DNA from: Rhea pennata
Lineage: Eukaryota; Chordata; Aves; Rheiformes; Rheidae
Assembly: GCF_028389875.1 (NCBI RefSeq)
Contig: NC_084663.1
Location: forward strand, 14,646,666 to 14,710,665
Reading direction: 5' to 3'
Length of the DNA stretch: 64,000 nucleotides
Shown here: one piece after another, positions 1 to 12,630 of the stretch
How the letters are laid out: every line of letters begins with the position of its first letter
How positions within the stretch are numbered: the first letter of the stretch is position 1
The notes under the pieces: generated by a model
Database searches by the model: none
What the model was told of the DNA's origin: nothing
Seen by the model: the letters and a program-made list of their open reading frames with translations, nothing else
Position numbers and translations under genes: made by a program

Positions 1-2207
1 CTACATATGTTTAAGAAGTTTTATTATATCAGTTGTAAAGCTGATTCTCCAGGGATTTGAAATGAAGCTAGCCAATGAAAGTAGCAAAAAAGCAGATTTA
101 TCCTGACTAGTTTATATATTGAAAAAACAGCTATATGCTCAATAGTTTGTGAGGCCTGGAAGGCAACATAGTTTTTTTTCCAATGCACCAGAATCTATAG
201 GGTTTTACATGATGCTGCTTCCTGGCAGCTCTGTGCAGGAGGCAATGGCTGTGCCTGTCGTCAGAGGAGCTGGCAATAGCCGAACGCGTTGGCCACGAGG
301 CTGCACTTGCAGCCATTCCACACTGGTCTGTGATCCTCCTCGGATTATATCAGTATTTCCATACATGGCTTACACAGAAGGCCCAAAATCTGTAGTTTAA
401 AAATCCATGCTTTTCCCTTTGACCCAAAGTCCGGGGTGCAGAATAGACAGCGCCACGGGCCTGGCTGCTGGTGGAGAGCCGGGATTGCCAGGTCCTTTCC
501 TCTTCCCCATGGGCCGTTCGTGAAGCTCTTGCTTAGAGTTACTGCATACCGCCATGCAGCAGTGTTACCACCACTTCCGAAATGCCTTTTGCATTTTAAA
601 AAGCAAATTGAAGTAGCTTTCGCTTCTCCCAGGAAGCTTCACAGTTCTGCTGTGCACCGTTACCTAACTTTTCCACTTCCCAAAGCGATGAGGGAAGTAT
701 TGCCTGCATAAGGGCACAGATCTCCGAGAAATAAAGTGCAGGCAGGTACCTTGTGCTCCTCAGCTTCCAAGAGGAGGTACGTCCCGTACCTGCCACGAAA
801 GGTCCTGCAAAGCTCCTCGCCTTTGAGAGCAGTTCCAGCAGCCGCTCCAGCACACGCACGGAGACCAAAGCTGCAAGACCGGCCTCCAAGTTTCAACAGC
901 AGCTCAGTAGCTTTGAAAAACAGTCTGGAATAAAAGATGCTCCAAAAATCTAGGAGCTAAGTCTGACTTTATGTCCACAAACTGGTTTTAAATTAGCATA
1001 ACAACATTGATTATTATTCCTGATTTTGTCAGGAGTGTGAAGTTACACACACAGGGGTGTATGTAAGTTAGCTTAATTACTCTAATATTGCTGAAATGAT
1101 TATTCATAATTTGTTTTATGTATTAATAATAACTATTGATCTATTTATTAAGTGGGAAACTAAAATAAGGATTACCAAAATGCTATTCCCTAAACTGAGG
1201 TCTCTTTGATATGATTGCCATGTATTTCAAAAATATTTCCACAGTTTAACAGCTGAAGTTGATCTAGATATGAGTAGCATAACTCGTTATGTATGGTCAG
1301 GCTTCCCCATGGGGTTTTAGGAGAGGCAGGTAGGAATTTCTCTCTGGTTTCAACACATACAAGACCAAGGCTGCCCAAGAGTGAGAACGAGCTCTCCTCT
1401 CTGTTTGCCTTGGTTTTTCTCCCTTAATTAAGTGAAATCAGTAGGAAAGTCACTGGAAGATTCTGAGACTAAAGCAAGTGCCTGCTATAGATGTGGGGAT
1501 GCTCAAACGGCGAGAGAAAAGCATGTAAAATGTCCTCGTTCTCAGGCAACGACCTGAGAAGGTTGCGTGGCATGAAAACAAGGGAGTTTTCTGGGAGAGT
1601 TTCTAGACTATCAGCTGCGATACACATCACCAAGAAAAGAGCTGCTTGACTCAGTGCGGCTGAATTCCCTGAATGCTTCAGAAGGATAAGGAATAAATCC
1701 TCTCCGAAATTCTGGAAGAGCTTCCAGGTTAATATACCTACCACTGGTTTTCAGTTTTAACTGCTGCACAATAATATGAAATCGCTCATTTACAGTTTTT
1801 AATTAACTTTGCATTTAGTAATTTGGAAATTCCTCAGCCACAACAGAATTTAGGGATGGCAAAAGCAGAGCACTGGGTATTTTGCGTGGCTGTGCTGCCA
1901 TCTGACGGCCAGCCCTGGTGGCGTTATTCCTCGGAAGATGCTCACAGTGCCGCTTTACATTCGTATTTATAGAGATCAGGATAATAAGAACTGCATATAT
2001 AAACTCCTCTGCCCCCCAGAAAAAGGAGGAAAAACAGGTGGCTACAGGGCCAGTGTAGTCACTTGCCCTGGATAGCCATAAAGCTTGAGAACATACCCAT
2101 TTCTGTTTGAATTTCCAAAGACTGAAGAGAACAAGTCTCGTCTCGGTAAACGTGGGTGAGAACTTTTCCTAAGCAGTAAACGGCACAGTCCAGGGTTCCC
2201 AGGGACA
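1..2207. other. Non-coding DNA, nothing specific
   Basis: I see no splice-bounded exon, RNA gene or recognisable repeat here. The left 0.9 kb is somewhat GC-richer and carries several short overlapping open frames on both strands with no protein-like composition, so I treat them as chance. The stretch 960-1200 is AT-rich and featureless. It is either intergenic or a large intron; the sequence does not decide. Confidence 0.5.
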
Positions 2208-2258
2208 GTTTTCTGCATTTCCCGGTTTTCTGCCTTTCCCAGTTTTCTGCATTTCCCA
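2208..2258 (+). repeat. 17-bp x3 minisatellite
   Basis: Three head-to-tail 17-bp units with consensus GTTTTCTGCATTTCCCA occupy 2208-2224, 2225-2241 and 2242-2258. Unit 1 ends in G instead of A and unit 2 has one internal A-to-C change. The near identity suggests a recent local tandem expansion. It does not fall in a convincing reading frame. Confidence 0.85.
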
Positions 2259-4275
2259 GCTACAAACTGAGAGATACTGCCTCTCTCAGAGTTCACTGTA
2301 ATCTCCCCACCTTACTGAAGCACCATTAGTGACCTTCTACTTTTTCTAGTTTGTAGATCACTAAAGGTTTTCCAGATCCCTTTCTAAATTTCATACACAG
2401 GTGAATCTGTAAAATATATGGACTTGTTTTCAACAAGTGATCTTCTGTAGATCTTAATTTTTCCCTAGGTAGATGTTCTGCCCAATGCACTGAATGCCCT
2501 ACCCAAAACCCATGATGCTTACAGTTGAGTCAGGACAGGTATGGCCTATATTGAGCACACACATTAATATGAAGTAACTGACAGGACTCTCCGTTACCTG
2601 AGAAGACCAGGGAATACTTTCCATTATAACTGGCCAGTAGAAGCAAAGAATCTCTCAGTCATATCCAAAAATCTGAATTCTATAGAGCAGAATGAAGTGT
2701 GAATTTGTGAGCCTGAGCACTGGGCCCCATTTCTCAAGGAACAGGAAGACAGTAGAGTGCAAATCACCCTGGGAAGTGGGCAGGGAAGCAGAGCTATGGA
2801 AATAATTCAGGGGTTGAGCTGAGTCATGCACCAACATGAATTATAGAGAGACCTCACAGAAGAGAAGAACCGGGACTGGGAGAGCCAAATGGGAGCTCTG
2901 AAGGAAGGAGTCCCATACCACTGTGTTAGTGAGCCCTTCCTTAACCCCACAGCCTTCCAGACCCACTCTGAGCTCCAGCAAAAGCCGGACAGGAGTCCTG
3001 TTTGTGAGGCTTTCCATGGTGTTATTGCCACAGGGATGAGATGGAGGGATGGAAGAGCAGAAATGTGAGGCAGAATGAATGGAAAAGGCAGGTAGCTTGA
3101 AATGGACTCCTGTACCAGCAGCTAACTGTAACTGGTCAGCATTCCTCTAAATCTCCGTGCTGAAACCACAGCAGCTAATGAGGCTGCTGGAATGATGACT
3201 CTGAGAAGATACTAAACACAGCACTGATGAGCTACAGGCATGCAGTAGGGAACTCATGAGCACCCCTGCTTATGGAACATGGAAAGTTGGTGGTTCCTAA
3301 AGGCAAGATATCAGCTTTAGGCCCTATCCTGATGGCACTTGCTCTGAGCATGCTAATGTCTGATTAGGTTTATCAGACTGAAGGCTGAGAGAGGATAAAG
3401 GTCCTAATCTAAAGAAAAGCAATCAAAGCAAGGAGTCTAAGGGCTATGAATACACTAACTATGAGCAGGAGTGTGGTATGAGGAGCTTGCTTATGGCAAA
3501 GGAGAAGGCTTCCTGTCGCCTGGCGGCAGCTGGAGCCAGAAATGGTAGGAGGACAGAGCCTGTTTGCAGGAAAAGCCTGGGGAGGTGGCAAAGCCCAGAG
3601 AAGGAGACTGGACAAAGTCTAAGGTCAAAATGAGGTTCCCAAGGGTCTTCCCATGGGGAGGTTCCCAGAATGATAAGCAGGATATCAGCACGCTCATATT
3701 TACCATGTGTTTCATGCTGAGTTCTCTGAAATGCACTAGACAGTCTTCTCCGAGGCATTAGACAACAGGACTCCAATATAAGTTTTTAAAATACAGCATT
3801 GCATATATTTAAGCCAATTGCATGACTCTGCCTACTGCTTTTGCAGGACTGGAGTCACTGTTTTGTGTTATGCTCCAAGGACTTACCACACCAGACAACA
3901 TTCTGGCTTGCCAGTCAATGACCCTACGCCCAGTTGTCATTTTACAAAATAGAATGTGCACTTACACGTCTTCCCCTTTTTGCTGCTTCTTTAACCTTAC
4001 AAGCCACTCCAAAGTTGAAGAGTAAAATATTAGTTTTTATTAAAAATAACAGAATATTAATAATTAATAGTAATAAATATCCAAACCCACTTTTCATGAA
4101 AAATTCACAGACATAGCCTGCTATATTACTCTTAGCATCTAGTTAAAGTGGTATGTTGGGGGGGGGTTTGTAAGAATTATGTGGGGATAAAGAGGCTGGG
4201 ATAAACTTTTACAGGCTGAAATATGCAGAGAAAAATCACAAAAATCATGTTGCATGCCTGAGAGGACCGAAGCCA
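2259..4275. other. Non-coding DNA, nothing specific
   Basis: Mixed-composition sequence with short chance frames on both strands. I find no CpG clustering, no strong paired splice sites and no recognisable transposon. Confidence 0.5.
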
Positions 4276-4455
4276 CAGCATCACAGAATGATTCGTGTTG
4301 GAAGGAACCTGGGAAGGTCTCCAGCCCAACCTTCTGCTCAAAGCAGGTCAGCTCAGAGGTTACAGCTTTTTCTGGTCTGTTCTTACAACCTCCCAGTGGT
4401 AGGAACAACACAGAGTCCCTGGGCAATCTGCTCCAATGCTTAGTTAGCTTCATAA
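4276..4455 (-). mobile_element. CR1 LINE 3' fragment (old)
   Basis: On the + strand the sequence starts with a tail-like ATCACAGAATGATTCGTG followed by GTTGGAAGGAACCTGGGAAG, then a CCAGCCCAACCTTCTGCTC block. This is the reverse complement of the CR1 3' end. Further right, a stretch around GAGTCCCTGGGCAATCTGCTC fits the adjoining 3' region of an older CR1 subfamily. The element is 5'-truncated and diverged, with its sense strand on the minus strand. The right boundary is approximate. Confidence 0.8.
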
Positions 4456-6280
4456 ATGAATCAGTAATGAAGTAAATATTAATCAGGACAAGTAGGTATG
4501 TGATTTCAGAGCTGTTGCTATAACATATGATGTTGTTCTGTTTTCTATGAGTAGAATGAAATCATTCCCATCTTTTTACAGTGTGTTTTTAACCCTTGTA
4601 TACATGCACAGAGGTCAAACTTCTTTAATATATTTATAGTGCTAACTTGTGGGTTTCAGATTATATTATCACAGTAGTTAGAAAGGCTGTATTTCACCTA
4701 AGCTTGCACACATACCTGGAACAGCTAAAGAAGGAATAGAATTTTCCCCTAGCGTTATTACTGTGTTTGAGAAATAATAAACGTATCTAGATCAAAATAG
4801 AAAATATTGGTCTGCAGCCCTCACATTTGTAGCTGTACTTTCTGCAGAATTCCCCAGCCAAGAAGAGTCAGGTTGAACTTACAGATGGTGACTAGACCTG
4901 TGCTCGCAGCCCAAGCAATAAATTAAATAATTGTTGTTGGTCAGTATCACCCTTTCTTTGGTTTCATGTTGTGCAAAAATATAAGTCTTTTTGAAAGCCA
5001 TACTCTTTAGGGCTAAACTGGAAGACTTGTAACAGGGTGTCAGTTTAAACTGGAACATGCGTGTGCAAATCTGCTGTTGAGACCCAAAATGACGTCAAAG
5101 ATGACGTATTCACTCCTTGTGCTTAGATGCAACTTGGTGGAGGTAGAAGGACACACATCAGCTTGAAGGTGTAGAAGATCATTGAAACCTACAGTGATGT
5201 CGGCTTCCAGACCACAGATTTTTTCTACCGTAGGAATATAGTATATTCTCTGCTGTGTGAGGAAGTCTTTCCAGCTGGTGGAGAGCAATTCTGTCTTGTT
5301 GTTTTTGTTGTCTTTTCATTTTCAAAGTGAGTTTCTAGTGCTAAAAATCATGATGAAAAGCAGAAAAATACGCTCATCATATGTTTTAAAGGTTTCTAAA
5401 CCAGAAGGGAAAGAAAAAGAATTCAAGGCACATTTGTATTTTAATCTCATTATTTTTAAGCCAATCTCATGATATTTTGTAGCGTGATGCACCATATTTT
5501 ATTGATGAGGGCTCTAGTAACCACTGAAAAGGGCATTTTTCCTGCGGTGCAGAAAACAACACATCAGCCAGATGTCATCCCAGGCTGCAAAATGAAGTAG
5601 CATGTAGGAGCGAGAAGACGCTTTCGTGGGAGCCACCTGACACCATGTCTGCTGGGCACTGGGCCAGCAAGCCAAAGCCCGGAGCAGAATTTTTCCTAGG
5701 TCTTACTCTATTCTCTGCTGTTCCTTTTTTAGCATGTGTATATGTCAGGATTTTAGAGACAAGACTCTAAACCTGTTGCCTGGTGTTTGTCCTCTCCTCT
5801 CCCCTGGATGACAGATGATTAATATCAGCAGAGGAATTTATTGAATGTAACAGGAAGCGGCAGGAAACTTTCCAAACTGAATGATCATTCCAACAGCTTG
5901 AGGGAGGAAATGCATTTATGAAAACGGAGTAGACCAGACCCCTGTACAGAAATCCACGGACGCAAATGAATTGCTGCAGTAGTAAGATGACCAGCACCAT
6001 GGCACCTCCAAGCCCCCAAAGCCAGGCAACGCCAAGTCAGGGCCCAAAGAGACCAATCTGGAAAGAGCTGGGGGTCATCACAGAAGGGAGGGACAGAAAA
6101 TCCGTGGGATCTGAGCACAGAGACCTAGGCCTTCACAGCCAGGGTTAAAGGAGAACTGTAGCAGCCGTGGTAACAGGAAGATTTATTTTTTCAGCATGCT
6201 ACAGTGTATGAGATCAATATGATCCTTTCCTTGGGACTGGTGAGTCATTTTAGCTGGGAGAAGATAGTTATACACATTAC
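4456..6280. other. Non-coding DNA, nothing specific
   Basis: AT-rich to about 5.5 kb, then gradually richer in GC. A closely spaced pair of TGACGTCA-like and TGACGTA half-sites lies near 5090-5107 (AATGACGTCAAAG then ATGACGTATT). It could be a CRE, but there is no promoter context. No gene is visible. Confidence 0.45.
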
Positions 6281-9200
6281 TCAAGCCAGGTGCAGCGTCC
6301 CTCTCCATGCCCGGCTGTGTGGTCTCAGCGGCATGCAGAGACTAGTCCACCCTGTGGGCAGGCCATCTCCATCCAGAAGTGCCCAAGCATCCCGGCTATG
6401 TCCTCTTCATCGAGGCAGAAGCAGAGGAATTCTTCCACCAGTCTCAGGTTTCCAGCAGCTTCATCAAAGCACAAGCCAAAGCCACCGCCTGGCCTGGGCC
6501 ATCTGACTGGCTAAAATCCCAGCCAAGCCGCAAAGGGTTCAGGGCCCCGGCCAGCTGACGCCCTCCCCTGGTGCTCTGCTGGGGGGAAGAGGAGCTCTGC
6601 CCGCCCCAGCCACAGCTCCCAGCGTCTGTGCGCTGCACAGGGAGCTCATTCAACCCACTCCATGGCCACACCGTCACCGGTGCCAAAATGCTGGGGGGTG
6701 CCAGTATGGGGACTGAAAGGGAGGCCCGCAGCGGGCTGGGCAGCTGTTACGCAGGACGGGGCGTCGGGAGGCTGCATGCAGAGTGACTGCGGTGCGCCCT
6801 GGTCCCGTGACACTGGGCAGGCTCTGAATGACTTACCCAGCGCTCGCACCGCACGCCCAAGGCACCCCAGCTGCATCAGGCTTGAAGGAGATATGCTGTA
6901 AGGTCCATCTCTGCGTGATCAGTACGTAGATCCACGTAGACCACAGCGGGCGACCCTGCCCAGCTCTGCAGGACGTGCTGAATGTGCCTAACGCTGCCTG
7001 GCCACAGCAGGATCACTCATTTATCTGTGGGAAGGGCAGCTCTAGCTAGGGCAACAGCATTTGCATGTTTACGTCTGTCTGCAGCTTCCCAGACTTGCTC
7101 TGGGGTACTCAGGCCTGTATCCTAACAGCAGTCAGTCCTCCAGGGCCGGGGGTGAGTCAGACGCAGGTGAGTCAGCTGGAAATGCTATCTGGGAAGGGAA
7201 GAGAGATAACTTTAACTGCAGAGATTTCTAATCTGACAACAAAGCCTTCCACACACTTCAAAGCTGAGGCTATTCAGCAAGACAAATATGGCAAGAATGT
7301 GTAAGTAGGAGGGTCATCCATCAGAGTCCCTTTCAAGTTCCAAAGCGAGATCAGCGAGATCGTTTCCTCCAACAAACCAAAGTTTAGGCCTTGATCAAGA
7401 CATTTCTGAGCAAAATGGTATGTGCATGCAGGCAGTATATCACACACAAAACCCAGACAACCTCGACAGATGGGCTTTAGCAAATCTGCTGCTGCTGTTC
7501 AAGGAATTCTCGCCCTTAGCTGCTCACCCCACCTTGCTGCCAGCGTTAGCAGATGAGGTGGGACGCTTACATGTAAGGACTAGTGATTGCCCTAAACCCT
7601 GAGTAAGGTGAGGACCTGGCGCATGGGTTTCATTCTATGGACTCTTCTGAGTCTTCACAGTTCTGCAGAAGACTTGGAAGGAGTGAAGAGAGGAATCACA
7701 GCTGGGGAAAAGTAACTTCAACCCAAGGAGGACAACTACCAGAGTTCATTTGACAGTGTCCTCCAAGTAGTTCGCAAACTATTCTGGCTTTCAGCTGTCC
7801 TAAAACGTTATGCAAATGTAGGATTATTAGGTTTCTAAGTAGAATTAGTTTTATATGAAAGTAAAGCCAGTTTTAGCTGATTCTTCCTGAACAAGAAAGA
7901 GTTGCAGATTCAAGGTATATAGTGCTTGTTATAGAAAATTATTTATTTATGCATAGATACCAAAGAGATTACTTAAATGCTATAGAGCCAGGAGAAATAA
8001 ATTCATCTCAGTGTGAAAAATACGCCCTGCACCAAAACCGATCTTTATCTCCCTGAGCTCTGAATCCCCTCAGTTTTGATTTTATAGCTATTTGATTTCA
8101 GGCCGAGGAATTCCAGACTCACGAGAAACAGGGAAGTGAGTCCCAGGGAGCAAATATTACGCCTCTGTTTTCCAGCTGGATACGAGAGCAGTGCAAACCC
8201 TCACGCTCTGCACGGCGTCCTGGAACAGCTCGGCACCGAGATAAACTCGGGTATGCTGAAAAATAGCTCAGGCTTCAAATGGCATCTGCTGCAGCATCCA
8301 CGGTCACATTTTCACACCATCTGCTTCTTTCAGAATAAATGACTGTGTTCTCCAGGTGTGCAATCAGATGTAAATGGGGAGTTTAAGACACATATCCTCC
8401 TAGCTTTTGCTAGTCTCACCAGGGAATCAAAGCCCTGTTTTAAACCTTGGAAAGAGAAACACTGAAAAAAAAAAACACTAAAAAGCACAGAGGAAACAAC
8501 CCAGAATTGTGCTGGATTTGGCCTCATTGATTTTAAGGTTGCAGACACCCCACATGGAAGTTACAGAAGATGCTGCCCCCCCCCATTGCCACCCCTTGGG
8601 CTTGCATCCATGTTCTGCCAGCGCTTGGCTCGTGGTGAATTGGTCACAGCGGGGTGTTTGCAAGGAGCTGGTGGAACCTGCCAGCTGGCGACCCCCAGCA
8701 CAGGCCATCCCTGGCACTGGGGCAGCACTGGATGAACCATGGGGGTCACATCTTCAATGGGCACTGAAAGGAAACACCGCAGATGGAGCAGCACTGCCCC
8801 GTGCCCTCCGGCCAGCTGCATCCTGCTCCCTGAGCACTCAGAAATGGGGAGCAGCATCATTGGATCTGAGCAAGCTGGCAAGGGAGCAAGGATGAGCTGC
8901 TGACGGAGGCCTGGAGGCAGCTGCTGAGTCCCAAAGCTGAGATCTGTCTGCAGCCTGACAGCTCTTCCCCTCCCTGAGTCTGTTTTCCCTTTAAGACATT
9001 TTTGTGTTCGACCAAACTGAGGTCTATATTTATTCCGTGTGGCCCACCTGACCCACTGTGTCTTCCTGCAGGTGACAGGTCCTGTAATGCATAGCTTACA
9101 GCCTAAGAGAGGCTGCAGATGCCCCAGACCAGACGAAGCCTGCGCGTCTCTCTCTGCATGATTTTTCCCATGACTGGCCAGCTCACTCGGTGGCTTTGGG

Positions 9201-9680
9201 CACCTTCCCTGCCTTGTGGCAATACAAGCTTCTCCAGACTGGCTGGACAGGCTCCACGGGCTTTCCTGGGAGTCTGGATCATCGTCATGAGTCCCAGGGC
9301 TGTGCAAAGGCAAAGGGAGCAAACGGAGCTGCTGCTGCCCGGGACACCAGTGCTGGTCTGCAAAGCTGGGAAAGCAAAGTGGGAGGCGGCAGCATCCAGA
9401 AGGAAGCCCGGAGGAAGGGAGTGCACCAGCCAACACAGCTTGCAACATCTCTGTGGAGGACACCTCATTTTCTCAGCCTTTCCCACATGCCTCCTGCTGT
9501 CACTAGTCTGTGCAATTCCACAAATTGCAAGGGGTTGGGGATTTTTTCTTCTAGATGAATATGAGGGAGGCAGGCGCCCCACTCCAAGCCTGTGCATTCC
9601 CCGGGCTGGGACTATCCTTGCTGATGGAGGCCAGCTGCTCACTCAGTGCACGTGGAGCAACACGGCTGCCCACTAACGCT
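6281..9680. other. GC-richer block with overlapping chance open frames
   Basis: This stretch is GC-richer than its surroundings and carries several open frames. The longest is about 300 codons on the minus strand (8561-9463), overlapped by about 180-codon frames on both strands (9103-9642 minus, 9119-9676 plus). Three mutually overlapping frames cannot all be coding. Their products are rich in Ser, Gly, Pro, Leu and Cys without recognisable domains, and I see no introns or Kozak context arguing for any one. Most likely non-coding, with stop codons depleted by composition. Confidence 0.45.
7153..7209 (+). promoter_or_regulatory. AP-1/NF-E2 x2 + E-box + GATA x2 cluster
   Basis: Two perfect TGAGTCA sites (7153-7159 and 7168-7174) sit 15 bp apart. 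The second overlaps an E-box CAGCTG (7173-7178). A CTATCT (GATA on the minus strand, 7185-7190) and AGATAA (GATA on the plus strand, around 7204-7209) follow within 35 bp. This combination is typical of blood-lineage enhancers, where NF-E2/BACH/MAF, GATA and TAL1-type factors bind together. The motifs are read directly; the enhancer role is inference. Confidence 0.35.
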
Positions 9681-10269
9681 GCTGCTGAGCAGCGGACAGA
9701 AGTACACTAGTGCACCCCAGAAAATAAACTGGCGTTGAAGGAAAGGAGAATGCAAGAGGAATGTGGCATATGAACCCCAGAGGCAGTGGCTAGGAGGGCA
9801 GGCTGGATTATCTCCCAGTGCCCGGAGCACAGCCCTTACTATCTTCCTGCGACGTTCGGCACTTTAGCAGACACCAAATCAAAGCAGGATTTAGGCTGCA
9901 TCCCACCAGGAACTGGCTACGAACGGCAAGGTAAAAATCAGACGTGGCAGCCTCAGCTTCTCGGTTAAAGCACTGAGAGGGGTTTCTTTATACCTAATCC
10001 ACTGATAAGGAAGAGAGAGGTGGAGCGGGACAGCGCAGCTGGAAAGCGTGTAATGGGCAGTGACAGGCTCCGAAGTCACACGCGTGGTTCTTCACCTGCC
10101 AACGCTGCCCCCTTCCAAAGCCGCTGCTTCAGCATGCCGGGCTTCTGCTAACTGAAGGTGTCTTAGATGCAAGTGAGGAAAACCACACGGAAGTCCCTCA
10201 CGGCTCCAGATAAAATTTTGAGTATATAGAAGTGAAATGTCACTGAGGCCAAGGGAATCGCTCTGTTCC

Positions 10270-10700
10270 TCCCTTCTCCACCGCCAGCCGCTGCAAGCCC
10301 CGAGCTCAGCCGTACCTTGCGAGGGGTTTAGCGCCGAGCGTAACGTAATGCGCTGCTGCAACCCCGCGTCAGCGGCTCGGTGCCCCCCGCGCGGGGGCCG
10401 CTGGCATGGCCGGCGGGAAGCGGAGCCCGGGTGGGACGCGGGGCCCGGTTCCTGTCCTGGCCCCGTGATTTCTGCAAGGTTTTTCAGTAAAACTCTGTAC
10501 AAGATGGGTTGGGCCGTTTTATCAGGCTTGCACCGGGCTCTTTGGCTTTGGGCAGGGAGGTCCTCCAGAGCGCGGCGGGGGCGCGAAGCCCTCTGCTCCC
10601 CGAGCGAGCAGCCTGGCTGGCCCAAGGGCTCGGCCCCACTGCCGCAGGGAGGGCAACGGCGCCTTCTCCCTGCTGAAGGACATTGGTTTCACTGAAGCAA
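10270..10700. promoter_or_regulatory. CpG-rich patch, possible orphan promoter or enhancer
   Basis: CpG dinucleotides become dense here, especially at 10310-10450, within flanking DNA that has few. The block contains repeated GCG/CGG runs, CCCGCGTCAGCGG and a GC-rich CCCGCGCGGGGGCCG element. No first exon with a strong donor is obvious on either strand. A minus-strand CAAG|GTACGG near 10311-10320 is possible but weak. It could be the promoter of an unseen transcript, an alternative promoter or a methylation-free enhancer. Confidence 0.35.
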
Positions 10701-12595
10701 TGGCTCTTGGACCTTGACTGGTGACGGGCAGTGCAGATGGTGCACCTCGAGCTCGCTGGGTTGCCTGCGTGACAAGAGCAAGCGATGAAAGACTCCAAGC
10801 TCACGAACAGAAGTGATTTGCTTCTCTCTCAACCGTCCCTAAGAAAAAAAGTGGAGCGATCCTTCTCACAGCAACAAATAACAACCTTTTCCCACCGCCA
10901 CCAACAGATGCATTAAACTGGGGCTGATTTGTTTCTTCAGCAAGATTGCAAAATAATTCTTTTTTCAGACCTTTTGGTTCCCCCAGGAGATCCCTCAGGA
11001 ACTGCTGCCCTCTCCCCGAACCTCCCACAGCACATGCCTCACCACGGCCTGGGCAAGCCTGGATTGCTAGCGCCAGCGCTCAGCAACGTCCAGCTTATTC
11101 TTCTGCAAACAACGGGAACGGGAAGGTGCTTGAGACTTTCTAACCAGACTTTGCTTCTGCAGCCTTTCTCCTCCTGGCTTCCCATTTTAGGCTGAACAAC
11201 TCTTGCTAAGTGAACAGGAAATAACAGCTCCTTCCTGCTATGCAGCCCTACCCTCCCGGCCCGGGACTGCTCGCCGTCTCCCAGGACGGCTTGGGCACCG
11301 GCCAGCGCTTGTGCTGGCTGGCAGTCCCCTTCGGAGCCAGCCTGACTCACCTGTTGCTCTTAAAGCTCAGAAAAAGATTGGTTCAGATTATCTCAGCCAA
11401 ATCCCGGTTAACTGCTGCTGAACAGCAGCTCTGTGAAAGTTGAGATGGATAAAGCTTGTCCGTTCAGTGTTGACTTTTCTAAATCTCCTACATTTCACAT
11501 GCCCGCTCAGATATCCTGGAGATTTTACGTGACTCACGACAGTGCACAGCAGAAATAATGATGTCAGTCTGGGACATTTTTAGATGCAGTCTCTTGGGGG
11601 AAAAACCCTAGCTTTTAAGGATGACATTGTTATGAGCTTGTTTTTTCACTTGAGTGCCCCAGGCATTCTCAAATCATCTGTGTTTATCCTATCTGATTGA
11701 TGGTGCCCTCTGCGCATGGGGAAAACAGAGCTGAAGACAACATTCAGACAGAAGTTAAGTCATTCGGTTAGGTACATAGCACTGTGTTCAGGAACGAAGA
11801 GGATTACTTGATGCGTGGCACGAATGGGATAGCCAAGCAGGTTTTGACCACGTTAGGTTTCACAGGAGCTCAGGCACTCGGGAAGATGTGCAGAACTGGA
11901 GGGCATTTCCCACAGCTGGGAGAAAGGAAGGTGCTGTGCTCAAAGAGCTTTAGCTTGAAGGGAAATGTGACAGTGCAGCAAAGAAACTGAGGAGGGCTCC
12001 AATTATTTCTAGACAGAAAAAAAAAAATCAACCTCAAATATTTGCAGGGAAGAGAGGAAAGGGAAGTGAAAAGGGCACTGAGAGAAGGGAGAGGGAGTGA
12101 AAGCTCAGACCGCAGAGGATGAGAGGGTTAGTCAGCATGGGCAAGGGGATTTGGGGAGGGATGAGGACAGGACTATGGGGGCAGAAGAGCTTCTGAACCT
12201 CCACACCAATTCTACTGTGTGTGTGCCATAACCAAAGATCCCTGCTTTCTGTCCCTATGCAAGATCCGCAAAACCGCGTGCCCTCAGGGAAAAGAGCAGA
12301 GTCTGAGCCGCATCCCTTCCCACGGTCCAGCTCTTCGGGCCCCACAGCCTTGCTCTGCCTCCCTGCTGCAAACTGGATACGGCTCCTCCTGGCACTTACA
12401 ACCCTCTTCTGGCCACCCACGTGGGAGAGCCATTTTCTGGGCTTTTCCCTGCCCAAGGTAACCTGTCCTGAGGACACTAGAGGTCCTTCTCCTGTTTTGC
12501 CCATAAGCTGCCACCTGAGAGTTTGGCTTTCTGCCTGGGCAGCTGCAAAGAATTAGCCCTACTGAGGCTCAGTCACACAGCAGAGGAGCACAGAA

Positions 12596-12630
<35 letters not shown>

